Both the position numbers and the translations under genes were made by a program. From Allomeiothermus silvanus DSM 9946 (GTDB lineage: Bacteria; Deinococcota; Deinococci; Deinococcales; Thermaceae), in contig NC_014212.1 in assembly GCF_000092125.1 (NCBI RefSeq), positions 950,001-1,014,000 of the forward strand: a stretch of DNA of 64,000 nt. The letters run 5' to 3'. Of this stretch, positions 48,649-58,994 are shown piece after piece. How positions within the stretch are numbered: position 1 is the stretch's first letter; each line of letters opens with the position of its first letter. The notes below the pieces were generated by a model. That model was not told where the DNA came from. It did no database searches and was given only the letters and a program-made list of their open reading frames with translations.

Positions 48649-48676
48649 CCAGACGCAAGAGGCCTCTTGCGTCTGG
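48649..48676. repeat. Perfect 28-bp palindrome between aceA and the STAND-like gene
   Basis: CCAGACGCAAGAGG is followed directly by its exact complement, giving a 28-bp perfect palindrome 16 bp past the aceA stop. It could act as a terminator for aceA (the minus strand then runs into TAATTTGTATA) and shares the ACGCAAGA core of the repeats near 57526. Confidence 0.7.
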
Positions 48677-48692
48677 CGTAAGGTGCTTGAGC

Positions 48693-49982
<1,290 letters not shown>

Positions 49983-50127
49983 GGCTTCCTCCTGGCGAAC
50001 GCCGCGAAAAATACCTCGCCGGTACTTCTCAAGTTTGGAGGAATAGGCTCCGCCTGGCTCGGTGTAGCCTCAAGTTCGAAACACCCTTTATATGGTGTAC
50101 TGACTTCTTTTCTACACCAAAAAGCAA

Positions 50128-50784
50128 TTACACCATTTCACGGGCGCTGAGGAATCGCTCGAGCGCCCGCCCAGCCTGCTGCACGTGCTCGCGCATGGCT
50201 GCCTCGGCGGAATCGGGGTCGTGGGCGGCGACGGCCTGGAGAATGGCTTCGTGCTCGGCCAGCGAGGAGGGCAACCGGCCCGGAATGGCTGCCGAGGAGT
50301 TGATGAGCAGGCGAATCTGTCCGTCGATGGTCTCGGCCACAGCCAGCAATCGCTTGTTGCTGGCCGCTTCCCAGAGCGTGCGGTGGAAAGACAAGTCGAG
50401 ATCGCCATAGCTCTCGATATCGCCCTGCTCGGCGGCCTTGCGCTGGCGCTGGAGGACTTTTTCTAGCTTCCTGGGCAGGATTTTGCCGTTGTTCTCTACT
50501 GCCAGGCGGGCGCCCAGGCCCTCCAGCACCTCGCGCAGGCGGTAGATCTCCCGCACGTCTTCCAGGGTGGGTTCCAGCACGAAGTAGCCCCGGTGGGGGA
50601 CGGCAACCACCAACCCCTCGCGCTCGAGGGCGCTCAGGGCCTCCTTGATGGGGGTGGGGGAGAGCCCCAGTTCCTCGGCTAGCACCCGCACGATCAGTTT
50701 GCGTCCGGGAGGCAGCTTGCGCCCCAGGATGGCTCTGCGCAGGGCTTTGTACGCTTCGCGGTTGAGGGTGGTACGGGCCAGCAT
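50128..50784 (-). CDS. GntR-family regulator, FCD (FadR) subfamily
   Basis: From the ATG at 50784 this is a 218-residue protein. It has an N-terminal winged helix (LAEELGLSPTPIKEALSALE, residues about 30-60, then GLVVAVPHRGYFV) and an all-helical FCD ligand domain with DLSFHRTLWEAASNKRLL, which contains the usual Asp/His metal or ligand residues. It is divergent from the SuyA-like gene with 72 bp between the starts, so it very likely controls the sulfosugar cluster (inference). A more upstream ATG (MVNGG) is possible. Confidence 0.88.
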   Translation of the reverse strand: MLARTTLNREAYKALRRAILGRKLPPGRKLIVRVLAEELGLSPTPIKEALSALEREGLVVAVPHRGYFVLEPTLEDVREIYRLREVLEGLGARLAVENNGKILPRKLEKVLQRQRKAAEQGDIESYGDLDLSFHRTLWEAASNKRLLAVAETIDGQIRLLINSSAAIPGRLPSSLAEHEAILQAVAAHDPDSAEAAMREHVQQAGRALERFLSAREMV

Positions 50785-50803
50785 TGCCTCAAGTTTACCA
50801 CCG

Positions 50804-50832
50804 TTGACCATAAAAAATTTTGGATATAAAAT
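50804..50832 (+). promoter_or_regulatory. Promoter of the sulfolactate/sulfosugar cluster
   Basis: TTGACC (50804-50809), a 17-bp spacer and TAAAAT (50827-50832) match the sigma-70 consensus at five of six bases each. A strong AAAGGAGG ribosome-binding site follows before the GTG at 50857. The region between the divergent GntR gene and suyA also holds an A/T-rich near-palindrome (CCATAAAAAATTTTGG) over the spacer, a possible operator. Confidence 0.7.
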
Positions 50833-50856
50833 CTCAGCCAAGCAAAGGAGGTCGGG

Positions 50857-51180
50857 GTGGCCTATAGAGCGTTGGCTCATCGGAGTACAGATGACGTGGC
50901 AGTCGCGGTAAGCGATCTCAAGCCGGGCGAAGAGCTGATCATTCGGAGCCTAGATGACGGAAAAACCCATCGGGTCAAGGTGCTCGAGGCGGTTCCCCTG
51001 GGCCACAAAGTGGCGCTCAGAGACCTACCCGAAGGGCACGTGGTCATCGAGTACGGCGAAAAGATCGGGCGCATGATCCAAGCGGTCAAGAAAGGCGGCT
51101 ACGTACACGTGCACAACATTCGCACCCTGCGTTGGGATTACGGAAAAACGCCAGGCGCAAAACGCCAAGGGCAAGCCTAA
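50857..51180 (+). CDS. suyA: UxaA-type small subunit (SAF domain), SuyA-like
   Basis: This 107-residue protein consists of one SAF domain (DVAVAVSDLKPGEELIIRSL; HKVALRDLPEGHVVIEYGEK; YVHVHNIRTLRWDY), like the N-terminal part of altronate dehydratase or the alpha subunit of (2R)-sulfolactate sulfo-lyase. In UxaA the two parts are usually one 490-residue chain. Here they are split as in SuyAB. Start GTG 50857 has AAAGGAGG upstream. The last ten residues (KTPGAKRQGQA) are encoded by the AACGCCA-type repeat seen elsewhere in the cluster. The SuyA call is inferred from the neighbouring slcC- and comC-like genes. Confidence 0.7.
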   Translation: MAYRALAHRSTDDVAVAVSDLKPGEELIIRSLDDGKTHRVKVLEAVPLGHKVALRDLPEGHVVIEYGEKIGRMIQAVKKGGYVHVHNIRTLRWDYGKTPGAKRQGQA

Positions 51181-51213
51181 AGTAACCGCTTCCCAGAAGA
51201 AGGGGGATAGGTG

Positions 51214-52386
51214 ATGGCCAAGGCCGATGCCGCGATGCAGCTCACCGGATACCGGCGGGCGGGTGGGAGGGTCGGGGTGCGCAACCACGTACTGGTGCTG
51301 CCGGTAGACGATCTTTCGAACGCGGCTGCCGAGGGAGTAGCCCGGCTGATCCATGGCTCGCTGGCCCTGCCGCACCCGTACGGACGCTTGCAGTTTGGCG
51401 AAGACCTGGAGCTGACTTTCCGCACCCTGAGCGGGCACGGGGCCAACCCCAACGTCTACGGGGTGGTGGTCATCGGCATCGAACCCAAGTGGACCGAGCG
51501 GGTGGCCGAGGGTATAGCCAAGACCGGAAAGCCGGTAGAAGTGTTTTCGGTGGAGCGCCACGGCGACCTCAACACCATCAACCTGGCCGCGCGGGCCGCT
51601 TACCGGCTGGTGCAGGAGGCCTCCGAGCTGCGGCGCGAGCCCATCCAAATCTCGGAGCTGGTGGCGTCGATCAAGTGCGGCGAGTCCGATCCCACCTTGG
51701 GCCTGGCCGGGAACCCGGCGTTAGGCCGGGTGGTGGACCGGCTGGTGGATCTGGGGGCCAGCGTGATCTTCGGGGAGACCTCCGAACTCACCGGGGCCGA
51801 GCACCTCATCGCGGGCCGCTGCGCCACCCCGGCCCTCAGAAAGCGATTTCAGCAGATGTACGATGCTTATATCCAGATGATCGAGGACCAGGGCGTGGAT
51901 CTCTTGGGCTCGCAGCCCACCGAGGGCAACATCCGCGGCGGGCTTTCCACTATCGAGGAGAAGGCCCTGGGCAACATCCAAAAGACCGGGACCCGCCCGG
52001 TGACCCGGGTCATCGACTACGCCGAGCCGGTGGAGCCCGGGCAGGGGCTGGTGTTCATGAACTCCTCCTCGGCGGGGGCCGAGCACGTGACGCTGTGCGC
52101 GGCAGCGGGGAGCGTGCTGCACTTCTTCACTACCGGCCAGGGCAACGTGGTGGGTCACCCCCTGATCCCGGTGATCAAGGTCTCGCCCAACCCCATCACC
52201 TGCTCGACCATGAGCGAGCACATCGACGTGCCCCTGCCCGACCTGCTGGTGGGCGAGATCGGGCTGGACGAGGCCGCCGACCGCATCATGAACGTCTTCG
52301 AGCGCACGGTGAACGGGCGCATGACGGCAGCGGAGCTGTTGCGCCACCAGGAGTTCGTGATCACCAAGCTCTACCCCAGTGCCTAG
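51214..52386 (+). CDS. suyB: UxaA-type large subunit, (2R)-sulfolactate sulfo-lyase SuyB-like
   Basis: This 390-residue protein is the catalytic GD_AH_C part of the UxaA family, with KCGESDPTLGLAGNPALG holding Cys155, and HPLIPVIKVSPNP and CSTMSEHIDV further on. SuyB with SuyA removes sulfite from sulfolactate to give pyruvate; altronate or galactarate dehydratases are alternatives. Separate subunits, plus two hydroxyacid dehydrogenases downstream, favour sulfolactate. RBS AAGGGGGATAGG precedes ATG 51214, which follows suyA by 33 bp. Confidence 0.72.
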   Translation: MAKADAAMQLTGYRRAGGRVGVRNHVLVLPVDDLSNAAAEGVARLIHGSLALPHPYGRLQFGEDLELTFRTLSGHGANPNVYGVVVIGIEPKWTERVAEGIAKTGKPVEVFSVERHGDLNTINLAARAAYRLVQEASELRREPIQISELVASIKCGESDPTLGLAGNPALGRVVDRLVDLGASVIFGETSELTGAEHLIAGRCATPALRKRFQQMYDAYIQMIEDQGVDLLGSQPTEGNIRGGLSTIEEKALGNIQKTGTRPVTRVIDYAEPVEPGQGLVFMNSSSAGAEHVTLCAAAGSVLHFFTTGQGNVVGHPLIPVIKVSPNPITCSTMSEHIDVPLPDLLVGEIGLDEAADRIMNVFERTVNGRMTAAELLRHQEFVITKLYPSA

Positions 52387-53320
52387 CCTGGCCATGGTCG
52401 TCGTCTGTGAGTTCATCAGCGAAAGCGGCCTCGAGCGGCTGCGGCGAGGCGGCGTAGAAGTGTACTATGACCCCGACCTGTGGAAAGACCGCGGCGCGCT
52501 CAAGGCCAAGCTGGCCGAGGCAACGGCCCTCATCGTGCGCAACCAGACCCAAGTAGACGCCGACCTGCTCTCGGCGGGGCCTAACCTAAAGGTGGTGGGG
52601 CGGCTCGGGGTCGGGCTGGATAACATCCATCAGCCCGATCTGAAGGCTCGAGGGGTGCAGCTTTACTTCGCCCGGGGCATCAACGCGGGCGGGGTGGCTG
52701 AGTACGTGCTGGCGGCCATGCTCCACCTGGCCCGGAACCTAGCGGGGGCTGCTTTGCACGTGGCCGGAGGCGGTTGGAACCGCAGCGCTTTTGGCGGATG
52801 CGAACTGAGGGGGAAGACTCTGGGCCTGGTCGGGCTGGGCGAAGTGGGCCTGCGGGTGGCGAAGCGGGCCAGGGCCTTTGGGATGCGGGTGGTGGCCTCC
52901 GACCCGGGGCGCCTGCCTTGGGAGAGCGCGGTGGAGGACCTCGAGGTGCACCTCACTTCCACCGCGGAGGTGCTCTGTGCTTCGCTTTTCGTCTCCCTCC
53001 ATGCCCCCCTCACCCCGCAAACCCGGCATCTGATCCGTGCCGAGACCATCGCCACTATGCCGAGGGGGGCCTATCTGATCAATACAGCTCGAGGAGAACT
53101 CGTCCATAACGAAGACCTGGCGGCAGCCCTGCGGCGCGGGCAGTTGGGCGGGGCCGTCCTCGACGTGGTAGACCCCGAGCCCTTGCCCGCCGAACACGTG
53201 CTGCGGGGTGTGGATAACCTGTGGATAACGCCCCACGTGGCCGGACTCACCGCCGAGGCCCAGGAGCAGGTGGGCCTGCGGGTAGCCGAGGGCGTGCTGA
53301 GCGCGCTGGGGGTGGCATGA
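52379..53320 (+). CDS. slcC: D-2-hydroxyacid dehydrogenase family, (S)-sulfolactate dehydrogenase SlcC-like
   Basis: This 313-residue NAD-dependent enzyme has the dinucleotide motif GLGEVG (152-157), the catalytic Arg in INTARGEL, Glu in DVVDPEPLP and His in WITPHVAG. It overlaps the suyB stop if the GTG at 52379 is used; ATG 52394 (MVVVCEFISESG) is an alternative. Phosphoglycerate-dehydrogenase relatives include SlcC of Chromohalobacter, which oxidises (S)-sulfolactate to sulfopyruvate. That role fits the neighbours, but glycerate or other hydroxyacids cannot be excluded. Confidence 0.75.
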   Translation: MPSLAMVVVCEFISESGLERLRRGGVEVYYDPDLWKDRGALKAKLAEATALIVRNQTQVDADLLSAGPNLKVVGRLGVGLDNIHQPDLKARGVQLYFARGINAGGVAEYVLAAMLHLARNLAGAALHVAGGGWNRSAFGGCELRGKTLGLVGLGEVGLRVAKRARAFGMRVVASDPGRLPWESAVEDLEVHLTSTAEVLCASLFVSLHAPLTPQTRHLIRAETIATMPRGAYLINTARGELVHNEDLAAALRRGQLGGAVLDVVDPEPLPAEHVLRGVDNLWITPHVAGLTAEAQEQVGLRVAEGVLSALGVA

Positions 53321-54308
53321 AGATCGCGCTTGCCGAGTTGCAGAGGGCACTTTCGAGCCACTTCCAATCCCTGGGGCTTTCGCCCGAGCACGCCACGCAG
53401 TTCAGCGAGGTCATCCTCGAGGCCGAAGCGGAGGGCAACACCGGCCACGGGCTCTCGCGAATCGCCCAGTACACCCACCAGCTTCGCTCTGGGGGGCTCA
53501 ACCCCCAACCCAAGATGCAACTCGAGCGCACGCGCCCCTCGGTCGCAGTGCTCTACGCCGACGGCGCACCCGGCCCGGTAGCGGGGCTCTTCGCGGTTCA
53601 GGCGCTGGCTGAGCTCGCCAAACAGCAGGGCAGCGCGGCTATAGCCGTGCGGGGCGCAGGCCACTCGGGGGTTTTGTCGGCTTATGTAGGGAGGTTGGCC
53701 CAGAGAGGGCTGGTCGCGTTAGCCTTTGCCAACACCCCGCCTGCCATCGCGCCGGGGCCGGTACTGGGTACTAACCCTATCGCCCTGGGTGCCCCGGCTA
53801 CCCCTGAGCCAGTGGTGGTAGACACCTCGGTTTCGGTGGTGGCCCGGGGCAAGATCCTGGCTGCGGCAAAGAGAGGCGAACCCATCCCTTTAGGCTGGGC
53901 GGTAGATCGGCAGGGGAACCCCACCACCGACGCCAAGGCCGCGCTCGAGGGTTCCTTGCTTCCCATCGGGGGCGGCAAGGGGTATGCCCTAGCGGTGTTG
54001 GTCGAGATCCTGGCCGGGGTGTTGGCGGGTGAGGTCCTCTCGCCCGAGCTTCCCTTGCCCTGGGCCCCGCCCGAGCAGGCCGCTAAACCCGGTTTGCTGC
54101 TGCTGGCTTTCGACCCGGCGGCCTTTGGCTCGGGCTATGCAGCTCGGGTGGCCCAGATGCTTGGGGCCTTGCAGGCTGCTGGGGGCCGCATCCCGGGGGC
54201 TCGGCGGGCGGCTTTAAAGGCCCAGGCGCTACGCGAAGGCATCTCGGTCAACGACACCCTGCTGGCTGAACTCGGTAAACTAGGCATGCATCTACAAGGA
54301 GGAAACCC

Positions 54309-54312
<4 letters not shown>
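53317..54312 (+). CDS. comC: Malate/L-lactate dehydrogenase family, (R)-sulfolactate dehydrogenase ComC-like
   Basis: This 331-residue protein of the Ldh_2 family has the N-terminal helices GNTGHGLSRIAQYTHQLRSG, the catalytic His region AVRGAGHSGVLSAYVGRLA and the NAD-binding loop GPVLGTNPIALGAPA. ComC reduces sulfopyruvate to (R)-sulfolactate in coenzyme M biosynthesis and in sulfolactate epimerisation with SlcC. The ATG overlaps the slcC stop (ATGA), so both should be made together. Ureidoglycolate or 2,3-diketogulonate-type dehydrogenases share the fold. Confidence 0.75.
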
Positions 54313-55565
<1,253 letters not shown>

Positions 55566-55570
55566 TGTCG

Positions 55571-55623
55571 TAGGTCATACGTCGTACGTCAGAAGACCCC
55601 AACCGCGTACGACGTATGACCTA
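55571..55623. repeat. Perfect 18-bp inverted repeat in the SBP-permease gap
   Basis: TAGGTCATACGTCGTACG (55571-55588) and its exact complement (55606-55623) are separated by 17 bases. More GTCGTACG-like units follow up to 55635. It would form a stable mRNA hairpin just after the binding-protein gene, which could stabilise the upstream message over the permease part. Confidence 0.85.
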
Positions 55624-55644
55624 AGGCGTACGACGGTTCCCGGT

Positions 55645-56550
55645 ATGGCCCGATCCCAGCCCCATTACCGTAGAAGCTTGGGCGATCTAAGCGAGCGCGC
55701 CCTGGCGTTTTGGCTACTGCTCCCGGCGGCTTTACTGCTCGGGTTCATCGCGTTATACCCGGTGCTGCGGCTGCTGTACACCAGCCTTTTTGCTTTGCAG
55801 CTTACGGTGAGCCCGGACTCGAGCTTTCTTGGCTTTGCCAACTACGGCCAAGCCCTGCACGACGCGCGTTTTTGGAATGCTGTCAAAAATACTTTGCTGA
55901 TCGTCATCGTCACCGTACCGGGGGCGCTGGTGGTGGGGCTCTTGCTGGCTATGCTGGCTAATTTGCCTTTTCGCGTCAAATGGCCGGTGCGGCTGGGGCT
56001 GCTCTTGCCTTGGGCCTTGCCGCTGGTCTTCGTGGGCCTGATTTTTCGTTGGTTCTTCGATAGCCAGTATGGCGTGGTCAACGATGTGCTGGTGCGCCTG
56101 GGAGGAGAGCGGCTGTTGTGGGTGACCAACCCCGCTCTGGCTTTCTGGGCCATCTGCTTTACCCTCATTTGGAAGACCAGCTCCTTTGTAGCCCTCATCT
56201 TGTTGGCGGGGTTGCAGACCATCCCCAAGGAGTTGTACGAGGCCGCCAAGGTGGACGGGGCCAGCCGTTGGCAGGAGTTTTGGCGGATCACCCTTCCCCT
56301 CCTCACCCCAGCCATTCTGGTGGCCATGATCTTCCGCACCATCGCCGCCTTCCAAACCTTTGACGTCCCCTACGCCATGACCGGCGGAGGACCGGGCAAC
56401 GCCACCGAAACCTTGGCCATGTACGTGCGGGCGACCAGTATCGAAAACCTCAACTTCGGCTATGGATCGGCCCTGGCGGTGCTGATGTTCCTGATCAGCA
56501 TGGCGGTGACGCTGGTGTACTTGCGCTATGTGAGGGGGGCCGATGAGTAG
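55645..56550 (+). CDS. Sugar ABC transporter permease, MalF/UgpA-like
   Basis: This 301-residue membrane protein has six hydrophobic helices and the EAA loop segment ELYEAAKVDGASRWQEFWRI, which contacts the ATPase. It opens with FWLLLPAALLLGFIALYPVL. The usual GGPxxATE context is present (MTGGGPGNATETLAMYVR). It forms the channel with the second permease. No ATPase gene is in the cluster, so a shared MsmX-like ATPase from elsewhere is probably used. Confidence 0.93.
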   Translation: MARSQPHYRRSLGDLSERALAFWLLLPAALLLGFIALYPVLRLLYTSLFALQLTVSPDSSFLGFANYGQALHDARFWNAVKNTLLIVIVTVPGALVVGLLLAMLANLPFRVKWPVRLGLLLPWALPLVFVGLIFRWFFDSQYGVVNDVLVRLGGERLLWVTNPALAFWAICFTLIWKTSSFVALILLAGLQTIPKELYEAAKVDGASRWQEFWRITLPLLTPAILVAMIFRTIAAFQTFDVPYAMTGGGPGNATETLAMYVRATSIENLNFGYGSALAVLMFLISMAVTLVYLRYVRGADE

Positions 56551-56565
56551 GTTGTGCCGTAAGGG

Positions 56566-56668
56566 TCGTACGCCGTACGTCGTACGTGGTACGCAAGAGA
56601 CCCAAGGCAAAACGCCAAACGCTGAACGCCCTCAAAATATCGGCGTTTTGCGTCTTGCGTTTGGCGTT
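56566..56668. repeat. Palindromic repeat cluster between the two permease genes
   Basis: GTCGTACGCCGTACGTCG units are followed by an inverted repeat AACGCCAAACGC (56611-56622) with complement GCGTTTGGCGTT (56657-56668). The motifs match the repeats in neighbouring gaps. Confidence 0.7.
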
Positions 56669-56688
56669 GGGCGGGATCGGGGGGCCGC

Positions 56689-57519
56689 ATGAACCCCTTC
56701 AAGAACCCGCGCCTGTGGGTGTGGGTCGCTGCGGCCGTCGTGGTGTTCAACGGCTTCTTCCCGGCGGTGTGGATCTTTCTCACCTCGCTCAAAACCGAGG
56801 GCGAACTTACCCGCATCCCCATCACCTACTGGCCCGCCAACCCTACCTTGCACAACTACTTCCGGGCTTTCAGCGAGCAGCCCCTGGGGCGCTACTTCCT
56901 CAACAGCGTCATCGTAGCGGTGAGCGCTACCGCCTTGTGCATTTTTGTAGCCAGCCTGGCCGCCTATGCCCTGGCCCGGCTCCACGTACCCCGCCGAGGG
57001 CTCATCCTCTCGCTGTTGGTGGGGGTGTCGATGTTTCCCACCGTCACCCTGCTGATTCCCCTCTTTGAGACCTTTTTGGCCCTGGGGCTGCGCAACACCT
57101 ATGTGGCGCTGATCCTGCCGCATGCCGCCCTTTCGTTGCCGGTGGCTACGCTCACGCTGATCAGCTTTTTTCAGGGGATTCCCAAGGACCTCGAGTCCGC
57201 CGCGATGGTAGACGGCTGCACCCGGCTGGGGGCTTTATGGCGGGTGGTGGTCCCGCTCTCGGCGCCGGGCGTGTTCACTGCCAGCATCCTGGCCTTCGTG
57301 AACAGCTGGGACGAGTTCTTGCTGGCCCTCACCCTGATGCCCTCCCAGGCTATGCGCACCCTCCCGGTAGGCATCACCTTCTACCAGGGCGAGTACGTTT
57401 TCCCCTGGCCGCTCATCTCAGCGGCTTTGGTGGTGGCTTTGGTACCGGTGGCGGTGATCATTGCGCTATTCCAGGAGCGGGTGGTGGGAGGGTTGACCCA
57501 GGGGGGGGTCAAGGGATGA
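56689..57519 (+). CDS. Sugar ABC transporter permease, MalG/UgpE-like
   Basis: This 276-residue membrane protein has six hydrophobic helices and the EAA loop PKDLESAAMVDGCTRLGALW. It has the MalG-type motif TSLKTEGELTRIPITYWPAN after the first helix. It pairs with the permease before it. The 138-bp gap between the two genes is filled with the AACGCCA / GTCGTACG repeats, whereas family permease genes usually overlap. Confidence 0.93.
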   Translation: MNPFKNPRLWVWVAAAVVVFNGFFPAVWIFLTSLKTEGELTRIPITYWPANPTLHNYFRAFSEQPLGRYFLNSVIVAVSATALCIFVASLAAYALARLHVPRRGLILSLLVGVSMFPTVTLLIPLFETFLALGLRNTYVALILPHAALSLPVATLTLISFFQGIPKDLESAAMVDGCTRLGALWRVVVPLSAPGVFTASILAFVNSWDEFLLALTLMPSQAMRTLPVGITFYQGEYVFPWPLISAALVVALVPVAVIIALFQERVVGGLTQGGVKG

Positions 57520-57525
57520 GGCAAA

Positions 57526-57588
57526 ACGCAAGACGCAAGACGCTAAACGCAAGACGCAAGACGCTAAACGCAAGACGCAAGACGCCAA
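57526..57588. repeat. Three tandem 21-bp repeats before the isomerase gene
   Basis: A 21-bp unit beginning ACGCAAGACG and ending in GACGCTAA occurs three times in direct succession, the last copy with one change (GACGCCAA). GTACGTCCTACGTCGTACG units follow before the isomerase gene. Being 21 bp, the array keeps helical phase close to two turns per unit. Confidence 0.85.
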
Positions 57589-57668
57589 AGGCTAGTTGTA
57601 CGTCCTACGTCGTACGCAAAAGGAGGGTGGGGCTCTAGGCGTTTGGCGTGTAGCATTGGGCGATCTCT

Positions 57669-58994
57669 ATGTTGCGCATCGGACTGGTTCCCATCGTGCG
57701 GCCCCTCTTTCGCGGGGCCAAGTTCGGCCTCGAGGTCAAGGCTCGAGCCGCCCTAGAAGCCCTCGCGCCCCGGCTCGACTTCGAGCTAGCCTGGGTATGC
57801 GAGCCGGTGGCGGACGCGGCCCAGGCAGAGGCGGCAGCTAAGGCCGCGCAGGCCGCGCAGCTCGATTTTCTGCTCCTCGAGCACGTCACCTTTGCTACGG
57901 GGGACCTGCTGGCTCCTTTTCTGGAGCTTCCCCTGCCTTTGGGCCTGTGGGCGCTGCCCGAAGTTTGGGACAGCGGTCCGCTGCCGCAAAACGCCCTCTG
58001 CGGTTTGAATCTGGGGATGTCTCTGCGCCGCCAGACGCCGGTCAAGTGGTTGTACGGTGACCCGGAGGATGCTTGGTTTTTCTCCCGCTTCCGCCTGACG
58101 TTGGATGCCCTGCGTGGGGTCAAGGCCTTGCGCGAAAGCCGGGTGCTATGGCTGGGTGGACCCGCGCCGGGGTTCTTCGCCTTCGATGCCCTTCCCATGA
58201 CTGGCTTGATGGTCGAGAAGGCCGATCTGAGCGAGCTGTGGGCAGCCCTCGAGGCCGTGCAGGATTCCGAGGTGGACGAGCTTCTTTCAGGTTTCGACGA
58301 ACCTTCCGACTACACCCAGGAGGAGCTACGGACGACGGCCAGGCTCGAGCTGGCCTTGGCCCGACTCGCCCAGGGCTTCGACGGGGTGGCGATCCGGGAG
58401 TGGCCGGAAATCCCGGAAAAGCTCGGGGTGATGGCCTATTCGGCCATGGCCCGCCTGGCCGATAGGGGCTATACCTTCGCCCCCGAGGGGGACCTGCTGG
58501 GGCTGGCCGGACAGTTGGCGCTGCAGGCCATCTCGGGGGCTCCGGCGATCCTCCTGGACATCGCGCACTTTTCCGAGCGGGGGGTGATGCTCTGGCACGG
58601 CGGCGAGGCCCCCAAAGCCTGGGCCGAGGGCCCCACCCGGCTGATCGCCCACTTCAACCGGGGCTGCCCGGCGGTGCGGGATATGGCCCTTAAGGCAGGG
58701 CCCGTCAGCGGGTTGCGGATTTTGCCGGGAAATAAGGCGGTTGTCCATGGCGGCGAGCTTTCCGGCGAGAAGGGCTACGACGGGGACTCGGGGCTGCTCA
58801 CCGGGGCCAGTTGGGCCGCTCAGGAAATCGAACCTCGGCAGTTCCTCGCGAGTTGGCTCAACCACCGCCTCCCTCACCACTTAGTGGTGGGAATGGGGGA
58901 GCACCAGGGGGCCTTGCTGGAGATGTGCGCTTGGCTTGGCCTCGAGGTCCTGCCGGTCAATCTGGAGGAAAATAGGCTGGTATGGCGCGTGTAA
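57669..58994 (+). CDS. FucI/AraA-fold sugar isomerase, candidate sulfoquinovose isomerase
   Basis: This 441-residue protein belongs to the L-fucose/L-arabinose isomerase superfamily: GLNLGMSLRRQTPVKWLYGD (about 112-131), APEGDLLGLAGQLALQ with Glu274, ILLDIAHFSERGVMLWHGGE with Asp297, and LPHHLVVGMGEHQGAL with His412. Glu, Asp and His at these places fit the Mn-binding triad of FucI-like enzymes (from memory of the family). It would interconvert an aldose and a ketose. Beside a YihV-like kinase and YihT-like aldolase, sulfoquinovose to sulfofructose is the expected step. It overlaps the kinase gene by 13 bases. Confidence 0.72.
   Translation: MLRIGLVPIVRPLFRGAKFGLEVKARAALEALAPRLDFELAWVCEPVADAAQAEAAAKAAQAAQLDFLLLEHVTFATGDLLAPFLELPLPLGLWALPEVWDSGPLPQNALCGLNLGMSLRRQTPVKWLYGDPEDAWFFSRFRLTLDALRGVKALRESRVLWLGGPAPGFFAFDALPMTGLMVEKADLSELWAALEAVQDSEVDELLSGFDEPSDYTQEELRTTARLELALARLAQGFDGVAIREWPEIPEKLGVMAYSAMARLADRGYTFAPEGDLLGLAGQLALQAISGAPAILLDIAHFSERGVMLWHGGEAPKAWAEGPTRLIAHFNRGCPAVRDMALKAGPVSGLRILPGNKAVVHGGELSGEKGYDGDSGLLTGASWAAQEIEPRQFLASWLNHRLPHHLVVGMGEHQGALLEMCAWLGLEVLPVNLEENRLVWRV

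Noticed and set aside
51214-52386. Plain altronate dehydratase for uronate catabolism
   Set aside because: Not fully excluded, but the split subunits and the absence of uxaB, uxaC, kdgK and kdgA homologues make it less likely than SuyAB.
57526-57588. CRISPR array
   Set aside because: The 21-bp units are direct tandem copies without unique spacers, and no cas genes are present.
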